A stretch of 64,000 bases of DNA from JAJXZJ01 sp050012855 (GTDB taxonomy: Bacteria > Verrucomicrobiota > Verrucomicrobiia > Limisphaerales > J093): positions 1 through 64,000 of the forward strand of contig JBEKGJ010000019.1 of the NCBI GenBank assembly GCA_050012855.1. Direction: 5' to 3'. Both the position numbers and the translations under genes were made by a program. Below, in pieces: positions 28,267 to 36,267 of the stretch (position 1 is the stretch's first letter; the number at the start of each line of letters is the position of its first letter). The notes below the pieces were generated by a model, which was not told the DNA's origin, did not search any database, and was given only the letters and a program-made list of their open reading frames with translations.

Positions 28267-29292
28267 GTGAAACGAAACCATCGGTTGGACTTTAACGCGC
28301 ACGTATTTGACGCCATTACCGGCTTGCTCTTCGGATGGGCCGTGGTGAGTGCGGGCAATACCTGTAGTGCCCAAGAACCGCCACCGCCGCCGCCCGGTCC
28401 CGCCGTGGCCGCGCCGGCCCAACCTCCTCCGCCACCACCGCCGGGAACGCCCGTGGTCAATCAGGCGTATTTTCAGGCGCAACTGGCGCCTTACGGCACC
28501 TGGATGCAAGTCGGGGGCGTTTTGTGCTGGCGTCCTGACTCCGCCCTCCGGGCCAATCCCGACTGGCGTCCGTACTACGACCTGGGGCGGTGGGTTTACA
28601 CGGAGAATGGTTGGTTTTGGCAGTCCGATTATGGCTGGGGCGACATCCCGTTCCACTACGGCCGTTGGTTCCGGGACCCCGTGCAGGGCTGGCTCTGGGT
28701 GCCGGATTATACATGGGGTCCGGCCTGGGTTTGCTGGCGTCAGGCGGAAGCGGACGCCTGCATTGGCTGGGCTCCTTTGCCGCCCGGCGCTGTTTTCATT
28801 GACGGGGGATGGATGTATCACGGCGCCCGCGTCGCCGTCGGTTTTGATTTTGGCCTGGGCGCAGGCGTGTTCGTGTTCATGGGCTACGATCACTTCCATG
28901 ACGGGTTTTTCCGGATGCGCGGGCGGGAATATGCTTTCCACGTGCATCCGGATCGGGTGCACGCCTTCTATGGAAGGAGCGTTCTCCGAAATGAGTTTCA
29001 CGCCGACGCGCATGGCCGGTTGGTCAACGAAGGACTGGGCCGCGAACGCGTCGAGCGCTTGACGAATCACAAGGTGGAAGCCGTGCACTTTGAAGAACGA
29101 CATCCGGCGGTCAGGGCGGACGCCAAGCCGACGGGAGGCGCCGGTCCGGCCAAGCCTGCGGCTGGCGCGGGACCAGCCAAACCGGCCGGAGGCGCCGCCG
29201 CGCCCGCCTCAGTCAACAAGGTCTATCGTCCGCCCGTGGCAACCGCGAAACCAGCCACTCCGGCAAGAACCGCCGCGCCCCAGAAAAAGTAA
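28267..29292 (+). CDS. Secreted DUF6600-type Trp/Gly-rich protein
   Basis: GTG 28267 is preceded by GGAGAAAG. The 341-residue protein has an N-terminal export signal, a Pro-rich linker (residues about 36-62), and then a domain packed with YGTW, WRPYYDLGRW, GWFWQSDYGWGDIPFHYGRW and WGPAWVCWR motifs, the pattern of DUF6600. The final 70 residues are Ala/Pro/Lys rich and look disordered and wall- or envelope-associated. Function is unknown; the domain is frequent in Verrucomicrobiota and Acidobacteriota extracytoplasmic proteins. Confidence 0.75.
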   Translation: MKRNHRLDFNAHVFDAITGLLFGWAVVSAGNTCSAQEPPPPPPGPAVAAPAQPPPPPPPGTPVVNQAYFQAQLAPYGTWMQVGGVLCWRPDSALRANPDWRPYYDLGRWVYTENGWFWQSDYGWGDIPFHYGRWFRDPVQGWLWVPDYTWGPAWVCWRQAEADACIGWAPLPPGAVFIDGGWMYHGARVAVGFDFGLGAGVFVFMGYDHFHDGFFRMRGREYAFHVHPDRVHAFYGRSVLRNEFHADAHGRLVNEGLGRERVERLTNHKVEAVHFEERHPAVRADAKPTGGAGPAKPAAGAGPAKPAGGAAAPASVNKVYRPPVATAKPATPARTAAPQKK

Positions 29293-29371
29293 CCGGCCTG
29301 GGCAGGGAGATTTGCCCGGTTGAAAAACTCGGCGGGCCAGTTGGCGGGTAGTGTCCGAATTCGCCTGGCAC

Positions 29372-29413
29372 GGTGGGGCGAGCCGTTCATGCCGTGGAGT
29401 TGAACGCCCCACC
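29372..29413. repeat. Imperfect inverted repeat (possible RNA hairpin)
   Basis: GGTGGGGC at 29372 pairs with GCCCCACC at 29406, and an inner GTTCA pairs with TGAAC. No T run follows, so a simple terminator is unlikely; it could be a REP-like palindrome or a folded leader of the downstream lipoprotein gene. Confidence 0.35.
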
Positions 29414-29486
29414 AAGCTGAGACGCTGCCAGTCAGCGGCGGAAGTTGACAATCGAGAATATAACAACCGAAGAAACGAGAAAAACC

Positions 29487-30146
29487 GTGAAATTAATCCA
29501 GCGAACTATTGAAGTAACTTTGGTGTCCGTGGCCGTGGTGTTGGCGACCGGGTGCAACACGCCTTCCGGCGCGTTTGCCGGTGGTGCGGTCGGCGGCGTC
29601 CTGGGGGGAGTGATCGGGCACGCCACCGGGAATACCCGGGCGGGCATCTTGATCGGCGCGACAACCGGCGCCATCGCCGGTGGCATCATCGGCCATTTGA
29701 ACGCGCAGCAACAGGCCCGACTCCAGCAACAGTCGCCGCAAACGCTCGTCATTATCCAGCATAACGATGAGGTCCTTCGTCAACAGGCGGCCCAACCGCC
29801 GCCGCCGCCGCCGTACGCGCCGCCGCAACCGGGCCAACCGGCGCCGCCCGTGTACACGTCGCCCCAGCCCGCTCAGCCACAGCCGACTCAGCCGCCGCCC
29901 GCTCAGCCGCAGGCAGCTCAGCCACCGCCGGACTCAGGGCAAACGCAGAATCTCAACCTCATTCCGCTCGGGGTGGAAGACATCAAGGCCCTCGCCGCGG
30001 CCGGGGTTAAGCCCGAGGTCATCATTGAAGAGATTGGCAAATCGAAATCCGTTTACAGCCAGCAGGACATTGCCGCCGTCCAACAAGCCACTCCTCCCGT
30101 TGATCCCAGCGTCATCGAGTTCATGAAGAAGACGAAGCCCAGTTAA
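29487..30146 (+). CDS. Glycine-zipper lipoprotein
   Basis: I place the start at GTG 29487, which gives an ideal lipoprotein signal MKLIQRT...VVLATGC with lipobox LATGC. The mature part begins with a glycine-zipper segment, AFAGGAVGGVLGGVIGHATG...GATTGAIAGGIIG, that inserts in membranes, followed by a Gln-rich stretch, a long Pro/Gln low-complexity linker (residues about 100-155), and a C-terminal helix-turn unit ending at residue 219. An outer-membrane envelope protein is likely. The family function is not established. Confidence 0.75.
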   Translation: MKLIQRTIEVTLVSVAVVLATGCNTPSGAFAGGAVGGVLGGVIGHATGNTRAGILIGATTGAIAGGIIGHLNAQQQARLQQQSPQTLVIIQHNDEVLRQQAAQPPPPPPYAPPQPGQPAPPVYTSPQPAQPQPTQPPPAQPQAAQPPPDSGQTQNLNLIPLGVEDIKALAAAGVKPEVIIEEIGKSKSVYSQQDIAAVQQATPPVDPSVIEFMKKTKPS

Positions 30147-30189
30147 CCCGCCGTCAACAACGGCCCGACAGCCGGTCGAGCCCTCCGGC

Positions 30190-30320
30190 AAGCCCGAGGC
30201 ATCGTCCGCCAGACGATGGGTGCCTTCTTCAATCGCATGGACGACGTCCACCCCGCGCCGCCGCAATTGCTCGGCGATCGCCAGCGGGACGTGGACGTCA
30301 AGGTAAAGCGGGACAGGCAT
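30190..30320 (-). pseudogene. Truncated DUF5615 (PIN-like) toxin
   Basis: The minus-strand frame from ATG 30320 starts MPVPLYLDVHVPLAIAEQ and then LRRRGVDVVHAIEEGTHRLADD, the N-terminal half of DUF5615 PIN-like toxins with the first Asp ligand. The expected continuation (a D..L..RA..LGRVLLT core) appears only after a frame change around 30225, and the frame then runs into the end of the lipoprotein gene. I read it as inactivated. It overlaps the stop of the DUF433 gene. Confidence 0.55.
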
Positions 30321-30645
30321 GACGACGCTTCAAGGCGCGGAGCCGTTCCATCCCGGGCGAGGTGGGCGTGTTCCGGGCCAACCGTTCGCTCTCCCGCCAC
30401 TCCAGGTCGTTCTCCTCGTCAATCTCCGCCGGGTGATCGAAGTAGCAGGCCAGCGCGGCGTGGATTTCGGCCAGGGTCAGGTAGGGGTGCTGCCGCTGAA
30501 TCTCGTCGGGCGACCAGCCGTGGCCCACGTAGTCCATGACGATCTGGGCCACCCGGGTACGCGGGTGGCTCTCCAATCGGGCCGGTTCTCCGGCGGCCTT
30601 CACGATGTGCGGATAAACGGTCGCCGCAACCAGGGCGGGTGTCAA
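30298..30645 (-). CDS. DUF433 antitoxin-like protein
   Basis: The 115-residue protein contains RVAQIVMDYVGHGWSPDEIQ, HPYLTLAEIHAALACYFDHP, the helix-turn-helix-like DUF433 pattern (R.....I......G.s.eei...yp.l....v..al.yy). The probable start is TTG 30645. DUF433 proteins pair with DUF5615 proteins as antitoxin and toxin; here the toxin gene overlaps its 3' end but is broken, so this may be an orphan antitoxin. Confidence 0.65.
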   Translation of the reverse strand: MTPALVAATVYPHIVKAAGEPARLESHPRTRVAQIVMDYVGHGWSPDEIQRQHPYLTLAEIHAALACYFDHPAEIDEENDLEWRESERLARNTPTSPGMERLRALKRRHACPALP

Positions 30646-30649
30646 CGCG

Positions 30650-30890
30650 CGCTATTCGTATTCGACGCGAATCCGGTAGAAACGAGCCGGGCTGTTCGCC
30701 GCGCTGTCAGTGAGAGTGATCGTGCCACCTGTGCCCGGCAATGTCTGAACGGCGCTCCAATTCGCACGAGATTCGCGAAGACAAGGCTGCGCGTGACGTC
30801 GCCTGTCCGTGAACGCAGCCCGGCCGATAGCAGGATGCCAGAATCAAGACCTGAGTCGTCTAAAGCACGATACTACGGACCCCTTCACCA
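30650..30890 (+). repeat. Dispersed repeat R1 with adjoining protein-tail relic
   Basis: Bases 30803-30888 match R2 at 43041 and (inverted) R3 at 47286, sharing GAACGCAGC, GGCCGATAGCA and GCACGATACTACGGACC. To its left the minus strand encodes TLTDSAANSPARFYRIRVEY, the C-terminal tail of a secreted protein; the same tail relic lies beside R3 at 47455-47508. The duplicated unit is therefore about 240 bases. Confidence 0.6.
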
Positions 30891-31082
30891 CTCTGAATGA
30901 TTCGATTACCGACTCAGCCGGGCTGGCGCGCGCCCTGCCGGCGGGCGGGCGAACGAAGCGCTGCGGGCAGGGTTGGGATTGGATCCGAACTTCGCCAGGT
31001 GCAGCAGCAGGCTTCCGGATTTCTCAACGGTGTGAATGGTGAGGACTGAGAGTCGCCGGGGCCACCGCATGACGGCGCCTCG

Positions 31083-31115
31083 CATTGTCAATTGTAAGAA
31101 CCCCTTCAAGGACGC
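31083..31115 (-). repeat. Inverted copy of the 3325-3360 repeat
   Basis: TTGTCAATTGTAAGAA followed by CCCCTTCA is the reverse complement of the element just after the PIN toxin gene. It lies between R1 and the first attC-like site. Confidence 0.5.
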
Positions 31116-31164
31116 CCTTGTACCAGCATCGAAAGTGTTCAAGGTGGGTGGACACGTGTAGTTT

Positions 31165-31255
31165 GGGCTAACGCTCTGCGTCAGGCGCGCGGGGCACCTG
31201 GGCCAGGATAAACAGGAAGGCGCGACCCCGCGTCGCCTGCACGCAGTTGTTGGGC
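31165..31255 (-). other. attC-like recombination site 1 (after the GNAT cassette)
   Basis: Read on the minus strand, the site begins GCCCAAC and ends GTTAGCC, the two simple core sites. Just inside, CTGCGTGCAGGCG pairs with CGCCTGACGCAG with a single unpaired G, the extrahelical base expected in attC. Length is 91 bases. It lies at the 3' end of the acetyltransferase gene, where a cassette attC should be. Confidence 0.7.
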
Positions 31256-31807
31256 GGCCGCCCAATCCGAGCGCAGCAAAGCGTAGATGTAGAAGTCGTG
31301 TGGTTGCCCACGACACACACGATAACTCCGCAGACAGCCCTCACGCACAAACCCGCTGCGTTCAAGCAAGCGCTCCGACCGCCTGTTGTCGACCCTGACG
31401 AAGGCGTGTATGCGATTGACGTGGTCCTGTCGGTAAGTCCACTGAAGTACCGCGGCCACGGCTTGGCCCATCAGCCCCTTGCCCCAGTGAGCTTGCGCTA
31501 GGTCGAACGCCAGCTCCGCCCAGCAGTGTACCTTGGACCACTCGTTAAAGCCGCAGGTGCCGACAAGCTGATCATCCTGTTGGAGAGCGACCCCCCATTT
31601 GGACAGCTCACCCGCCGCCCAACGGCTCAGAGCCCGCTCGATGATTGCCTCGACCATCGGTACCGATGCAACGGGATAGCTGGTCAATTCTGTAACGACG
31701 GGATCCCGCAGGTAGGCGTACAGCGCGGCAGCGTCGGCCACCCGGAGCGGGCGCAGGCGCGCTCCGTCGAGGTCAATCGTTGGCGGATGTTGTGTCTTGT
31801 CTGCCAT
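31181..31807 (-). CDS. GNAT N-acetyltransferase, RimJ/RimL type (integron cassette gene)
   Basis: ATG 31807 gives 208 residues. The GNAT fold is seen in RLRPLRVADAAALYAYLRDP at the N-terminus, the acetyl-CoA-binding V..Q..WGKGLMGQAV region (motif A) and NRRSERLLERSGFVREG (motif B). Closest relatives are ribosomal-protein or small-molecule acetyltransferases of the RimJ/RimL class. The last 25 or so codons run into attC site 1, so the natural C-terminus is shared with the recombination site. Acetyltransferases are common cassette cargo. Substrate unknown. Confidence 0.8.
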   Translation of the reverse strand: MADKTQHPPTIDLDGARLRPLRVADAAALYAYLRDPVVTELTSYPVASVPMVEAIIERALSRWAAGELSKWGVALQQDDQLVGTCGFNEWSKVHCWAELAFDLAQAHWGKGLMGQAVAAVLQWTYRQDHVNRIHAFVRVDNRRSERLLERSGFVREGCLRSYRVCRGQPHDFYIYALLRSDWAAAQQLRAGDAGSRLPVYPGPGAPRA

Positions 31808-31836
31808 GAGTCTCACTGCCTCGCTCCGTCATGTCC

Positions 31837-31935
31837 GCCCAACGAAAAAAGCTGAGCCACCGCCGACTCGCGACGCGAACCGCGATAGCGGAACTGACCG
31901 CGCCAACGGCGGTTGGCTCCGGCGACTTGTTAGGC
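31837..31935 (-). other. attC-like recombination site 2
   Basis: On the minus strand it begins GCCTAAC and ends GTTGGGC. Inside, AGCCAACCGCC pairs with GGCGGTGGCT, leaving one extrahelical A. At 99 bases it is a normal attC size. It lies 27 bases beyond the stop of the small membrane protein, correct for that cassette. Confidence 0.7.
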
Positions 31936-31962
31936 GAATGAATAATTTCTCATAAACAACAA

Positions 31963-32226
31963 TCATTGCTTCTTTCTTGCCATCCAATGCAAAGCCAGAG
32001 CCGTCACAAGAAATAGAAATACCAGCACAATCCTCAAGGTCATAAAAAACACCAGCGCTAGTCTTCCCAACTCCTTTTCATCCACTTTGAAAAAAGAAGA
32101 CACCCAAGACACCCAAGTGTTCCAAAATGCGTAGGTGAGGAAAACATAAAACAGGGCGAATGCAACGCCGATGATAAATGCCCGGAATAAGAAGTTCCGA
32201 AAGAATATGATTTTGTCGTGTTCCAT
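31963..32226 (-). CDS. Small two-helix membrane protein (cassette gene)
   Basis: The 87-residue protein starts MEHDKIIFFRNFLFR and has two long hydrophobic helices (residues about 11-33 and 55-80) separated by a short charged loop (FFKVDEKELGR). It is AT-rich compared with the flanking genome, and lies exactly between two attC-like sites. No family is recognised. Single-gene cassettes coding for unknown small membrane proteins are typical of chromosomal integrons. Confidence 0.6.
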   Translation of the reverse strand: MEHDKIIFFRNFLFRAFIIGVAFALFYVFLTYAFWNTWVSWVSSFFKVDEKELGRLALVFFMTLRIVLVFLFLVTALALHWMARKKQ

Positions 32227-32280
32227 ACGTTTACATTTGGGCTTTGGCTGGATTTGTCAACCTCACAAGCGCGCTCAGTC

Positions 32281-32451
32281 GCCTAACGTGCAAATATAGG
32301 ACATCCGGCGTTATTCATCCGGGGGCAAGGCGGGCGCAGCGAACCCACCGCCGCCGAAAGGAGCGGTGGAGCGCACGAGGCGCTGCCGAAATGCCGCCCG
32401 GCTCTGAACGTGGAAGCGGGGCGGCGGTTCGACTCCACCGCCTTGTTGGAC
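32281..32451 (-). other. Possible attC-like site 3 (long form)
   Basis: On the minus strand it begins GTCCAAC and ends GTTAGGC, with CAAGGCGG/CCGCCTTG complementarity inside. At 171 bases it is long for attC and its inner arms pair less cleanly than sites 1 and 2. Its position after the stop of the next gene supports the call. Confidence 0.45.
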
Positions 32452-32464
32452 ACCATTTCCATCA

Positions 32465-33025
32465 TTAGCGGAATAGTTTGTGGGTATTTATCACCATCAG
32501 CATGCAAACGGTGCTGCCGAGTATCCAGCCGTTAATAGCGATGAAACCAAATTTGAGCGTGAGGCTGCCTTTCCAAACTAGCGCAAGCAAGATTGAGCAA
32601 ACGATGATCGCGGCAGTATATTTTCCAAATTCCAGCGATGCGGATATTCCTGCTTCGTCCTGAGCCGCAAACCCCCCGAGGGTCAATGCGAACAAACGCG
32701 AAAAGAGGGGGAAGAACAGGAAGGGAAAAGCAAAGACTGTCCTACGCTTTTCAACGAAGATGAAGGCAATCAAGGCCATCAGGATCGAAAAAGCGGGGCC
32801 TCCGATTCCGACGGCAGGCGAGTGCCATTCCTGATGATAGCCGCCACTGGTCGGCCAAGTGCCGTCCAAGCTCATGCTCATCTGATTGCCAAGGATTGTC
32901 CCCACGAGCCAGTGGCCGAACTCGTGAAACAGGTTGTGAGCATAGGCCGCAACGAGGAGCAAGAGCCCAAGTAGTGCAATGCGCTTTCGATCCATCTTTC
33001 TCGCAGAAGAAGCATCAGTGTGCAT
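32465..33025 (-). CDS. Membrane zinc metallopeptidase, M50-like (cassette gene)
   Basis: The preferred start is ATG 33025 (186 residues); TTG 33070 and ATG 32995 are alternatives. The protein has about five membrane helices. HNLFHEFGHWLVGTILG places HExxH in the first helix, as in site-2 proteases and other M50 peptidases, and a later GGPAFSILMALIAF resembles their GPx membrane motif. A matching downstream Asp-containing motif is not obvious, so activity is uncertain. GC is lower than the surrounding genome. It would be the third cassette of the array. Confidence 0.6.
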   Translation of the reverse strand: MHTDASSARKMDRKRIALLGLLLLVAAYAHNLFHEFGHWLVGTILGNQMSMSLDGTWPTSGGYHQEWHSPAVGIGGPAFSILMALIAFIFVEKRRTVFAFPFLFFPLFSRLFALTLGGFAAQDEAGISASLEFGKYTAAIIVCSILLALVWKGSLTLKFGFIAINGWILGSTVCMLMVINTHKLFR

Positions 33026-33517
33026 GACTAGCTCGTCCTTTCTCGAAGGACTTTCTTCTGGCGGGTCCAACAGTATTATTGGGACAAAGCCAGGGGCGAA
33101 AGCGGAAGTTGCAGGTCGCTTTTCATGGGATCGAGTGTATCCGGTTCGGCTTGGCGTAGCAAGCGTAATCTCAAGGGCTTCTGCACGCTGGGTGGCTGCG
33201 GTGGACGGCCGTCCGACTTGTGCATATCGCTCCGGGCCAAGGACAAAGTCAGTTTGTCCTTTGTCGGGGCAATATCACGGTGGCGCGGTGGAGGTACGGG
33301 ACGGTCTGCGTTTCTGGTTCCGTTTTCAGGGGGCGAATGGTGGTCGTTCGTGGTCCAGGGGTGTCGCTCTGCCTCAGCCCCTGGCTAAGTTCTTGCGTCC
33401 CTTAAGGATGCTTCTCGCGGCCCGGCGGCCCGCGAGCCACCTGGACGGCTCGCCGGGCGTCTCGCCCCACCAACGCGGCCTGGCAGTCCGCGAGCCGCCA
33501 TTCGGGAGGCATGTTGG
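33026..33517. other. Intergenic stretch, nothing recognised
   Basis: About 490 bases with only shadow frames. A GTCCAAC at 33065 could be the edge of another attC, but I find no matching GTTRRRY partner within 150 bases. Confidence 0.4.
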
Positions 33518-33855
33518 TCAGGTTGCGGCGAGGATGGCTTCAAGCTTACGAATCAAGTCCGGCAGGTCGCGCTCGATCACCTGCCAGAGTTCGTCGTCAT
33601 CAATTTGGTCGTAGCCGTGCGTGACGATGCTTCTCAGGCCGATCATGTCCCGCCAAGGCACTTCCGGATGAACGGCGCGGATTTCCGGCGAAAGCCGGCG
33701 GGCGGCCTCTCCCATGACGACCAGTTCGTAAAGGACGGCATCCAGCCGCATCGGCACGGCGGCAGCGTCTCGCGGGTGGTGTCGCGGGCATAGGCGATGA
33801 CTTTGCGCGCGGCACCGAGCAGGTCTTTAAGTGACTGGCGATCACGATTCGGCAT
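33518..33855 (-). pseudogene. HEPN toxin (HepT/DUF86), frameshifted
   Basis: Two minus-strand frames together encode a full HepT: MPNRDRQSLKDLLGAARKVI from ATG 33855, then, after a frame change near 33755-33765, MRLDAVLYELVVMGEAARRL and RSIVTHGYDQIDDDEL. The R-x4-H-x-Y motif that cuts or binds RNA is intact in the second half. The shift means that no full toxin is made unless frameshifting rescues it. It overlaps the MNT gene by 14 bases. Confidence 0.7.
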
Positions 33856-34126
33856 AAAGCAACTGGGTGTGGGCCAGAATGACGGCCGACCGGCCGTCGC
33901 CTCTTTGCAGGGCGCGACGGTTGAGCAAGTCCACCTCCCGTCCGAGCATGTCCTCCAACTCGTGTTTCATGTGAACGCGGTCGAGCAGGCTCCAGTGCGC
34001 TTCGGGAGCATAGCTGGCGATCAAATCCACGTCGCTGTCAGGACGGAAGTCATCGCACAGGACTGAACCAAAGACCTCCAGCCGGGCAATGGACCACCGC
34101 CGGCAGAACCGGGCGATGCCTTCCAA
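33842..34126 (-). CDS. MNT-type nucleotidyltransferase antitoxin
   Basis: The protein reads WSIARLEVFGSVLCDDFRPD and SDVDLIASY, the G-S-x10-D-x-D nucleotidyltransferase motif of MntA antitoxins, and has the minimal-size fold (about 95 residues). The start is non-ATG (TTG 34126 or a little upstream, where NLPLEGIARF continues). MNT proteins modify or sequester HEPN partners by AMPylation. Here the antitoxin is intact while the toxin is frameshifted. Confidence 0.75.
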   Translation of the reverse strand: MEGIARFCRRWSIARLEVFGSVLCDDFRPDSDVDLIASYAPEAHWSLLDRVHMKHELEDMLGREVDLLNRRALQRGDGRSAVILAHTQLLYAES

Positions 34127-34362
34127 GGGCAGATTGACCTTCAGATTGGGTGGCGCGGCAATCGTGATTTCGATTTCGTGATGAACTCACGCGCAGTATG
34201 ACCGGCTTCCCACGGTTCGGCAATCCCCACGAATGCCCAGCGGCCAAAACCATGCGGGAGGCGGGCGGGCGATCGGAAGTTGGAAAGTGGAAATTGGAAA
34301 GCAAAAGGGAGTCGCGGCCCGGTGGTCTGCGAGCCACCACAAGAGGGCGCGGACGGGGGACA

Positions 34363-34523
34363 ATGGCGGATGGCCGATGGCGGATGGCGGATGGCGGATG
34401 GCGGATGGCGGATGGCGGATGGCGGATGGCGGATGGCGGATGGCCGATGGCCGATGGCCGATGGCCGATGGCCGATGGCCGATGGCCGATGGCCGATGGC
34501 CGATGGCCGATGGCCGATGGCGG
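34363..34523. repeat. 7-bp minisatellite, 23 copies
   Basis: ATGGCGG and ATGGCCG units run head to tail for 161 bases: one cgg, one ccg, nine cgg, eleven ccg, then one cgg. Because seven is not a multiple of three and no stop arises, all six frames stay open, which explains several spurious ORFs here. Copy number is likely to vary between strains. Confidence 0.95.
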
Positions 34524-34780
34524 CCAGGCCGTTGCACAGCATCCGTTCCTGTTTTTGCCCCGGGGAGCAGAGGAACTTCCGGTCGGTGGGCGCGCTGACA
34601 CCCAAGCCGAGGTGGAACCCGTCGGCAACGCGACCAAGTTTCTTGTAATGAAAGTCCTCCCAACCTGTCATATAGTTCTGAAGGCCTGCTTGCCCGAAGC
34701 GACTTCTTCCCCGGGATGGGGTCGGAAAGGGTGCTCCGGGCGGCTTGGTCTCAAAAAAAACCGATCAACCCTCAACCTCC
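34524..34780. other. Intergenic, no gene seen
   Basis: About 260 bases between the minisatellite and the secreted protein gene; also 34127-34362 before the minisatellite holds nothing I recognise. Confidence 0.4.
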
Positions 34781-35485
34781 ATGAAGAAAAGCATCCTGTC
34801 CGGTCTCGCCGTCCTGATGACGGGTTCCCTCCTCGCCGCCGATCTCACGCCCAAGGAGATCGTTACCGCCGCCGCCAAGAAGTTGGGCGCGCAGACGAAT
34901 TACGCCTGGACCGCCACGGCGGTGGTGCCGGACGACGCCCCGTTCAAACCCGGCCCCACGCAGGGCAAGGCCGGGAAGGACGGGCTCGCCACCATCAACC
35001 TGCGCTTCTTCGACAATCAGATTCAGGTGGTCCTGAAAGGCACCAACGCGGCGGCCACGAGCGAGGACGGTTCCTGGAAGACCCTGGCGGAACTCGATCA
35101 AGCGGAAGGCCCGGGCCGTTTCATGGGCGGCCTCGTGCGCGCCATGAAGCGGCCGGCCGACGAAGCGGCTGCGCTCGCCTCGTTCGCCAATGAACTCAAG
35201 CTGGAGGGCGACGCGTATGCCAGCGATCTGACCGAGCAAGGTGCCAAGACGCTCCAGACCTTCAAAATGCCGGGCGGCGAAAGCTCGGTCGTCAATGACG
35301 CCAAAGGGTCCGCCAAGTTCTGGATCAAGGACGGGATGCTGACCAAGTATGAATTCAAGTTGAAGGGCAAGCTGAAGTTCGGCGATAACGAGTTTCCCAA
35401 CGACCGCACCACCACGGTCGAAATCAAGGACGTGAACAACACCAAGGTGGAAGTGCCCGAAGCCGCGCAGAAGAAGCTGTCGTAA
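34781..35485 (+). CDS. Secreted protein of unknown function upstream of ABC exporter
   Basis: ATG 34781 starts a clear signal peptide, MKKSILSGLAVLMTGSLLAA, followed by a soluble 214-residue domain (234 in all) with regular beta strands such as GSAKFWIKDGMLTKYEFKLKG and TTTVEIKDVNNTKVEVPEAA. The half-barrel appearance recalls LolA/LolB-type periplasmic lipid carriers, but sequence similarity is not clear. It precedes an ABC ATPase/permease pair by 47 bases and may belong to the same export route. Confidence 0.6.
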   Translation: MKKSILSGLAVLMTGSLLAADLTPKEIVTAAAKKLGAQTNYAWTATAVVPDDAPFKPGPTQGKAGKDGLATINLRFFDNQIQVVLKGTNAAATSEDGSWKTLAELDQAEGPGRFMGGLVRAMKRPADEAAALASFANELKLEGDAYASDLTEQGAKTLQTFKMPGGESSVVNDAKGSAKFWIKDGMLTKYEFKLKGKLKFGDNEFPNDRTTTVEIKDVNNTKVEVPEAAQKKLS

Positions 35486-35532
35486 GCCCGAACGCGCGCC
35501 GGCCCGTCCTGCGCCTGCCGCCACTCCCGTTC

Positions 35533-36267
35533 ATGGATCGCGACGTTCTGGTCAAGGCCTGCGGGTTGAGCCGGCGTTACACCGCCGGTGGCGTGGTCGT
35601 GCCGGCGCTCGACGGCGTTGACTTCACGGTTTTCCGTGGCGAGTTCCTCGCCCTGGTCGGACCTTCAGGCTCGGGCAAGTCCACGATGCTCAATCTGATT
35701 GGCGCCTTGGACCGGCCCAGCCAGGGCAAACTTTCCGTGGACGGACTCTCGCTGGGCGAAGCAACGGAGCCGCAATGGGTGCGTCATCGGCGCGAACGGG
35801 TGGGCTTCATTTTTCAAAGCTTCAACCTGCTGCCCACGCTCAGCGCCGCGGAGAACGTGGAAACTCCGCTGACCCTGGCCGAGGTCGCGCGACCGGAACG
35901 CCGGCGTCGGGCGCTGGAATTGCTCGCGTCAGTCGGGCTCGCCCACCGCGCGCTGCACCGCCCCACCGAACTCTCCGGCGGCGAGAAACAACGGGTGGCC
36001 ATCGCCCGCGCCCTGGCCAATCGTCCGCCCCTCCTGCTCGCCGATGAACCCACCGGGAACCTGGATTCCAAGACCGGCGCCCTCATCCTCGACCTGCTTT
36101 GCGGCCTGCTCCGCTCGCAGCAGTTGACGATGATCATGGTGACGCACGATCTGCAATTGGCGGCCCGGGCCGACCGCATCATTCATCTGCAGGACGGACG
36201 AATTCGCCTGGTGGAAAGCCGCGCCGCTGCTCAGGCGTCCACGGTCGCAGCAGAGCCCGAGATATGA
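35533..36267 (+). CDS. ABC transporter ATP-binding protein, LolD/MacB type
   Basis: The 244-residue ATPase has Walker A GPSGSGKST (residues 43-51), signature LSGGEKQRVAIARAL, Walker B LLLADEP followed by TGNLDSKT, and the H-loop MVTHD. The family drives lipoprotein release or macrolide/peptide export together with FtsX-type permeases. Its stop overlaps the ATG of the permease. Confidence 0.92.
   Translation: MDRDVLVKACGLSRRYTAGGVVVPALDGVDFTVFRGEFLALVGPSGSGKSTMLNLIGALDRPSQGKLSVDGLSLGEATEPQWVRHRRERVGFIFQSFNLLPTLSAAENVETPLTLAEVARPERRRRALELLASVGLAHRALHRPTELSGGEKQRVAIARALANRPPLLLADEPTGNLDSKTGALILDLLCGLLRSQQLTMIMVTHDLQLAARADRIIHLQDGRIRLVESRAAAQASTVAAEPEI

Noticed and set aside
33065..33200. Fourth attC site upstream of the M50-like gene
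   Set aside because: A GTCCAAC core is present but no matching GTTRRRY partner or pairing arms follow.
34363..34523. CRISPR array or repeat protein
   Set aside because: The unit is only 7 bp with no spacers, and the encoded repeats exist in every frame because the unit has no stops; it is a minisatellite.
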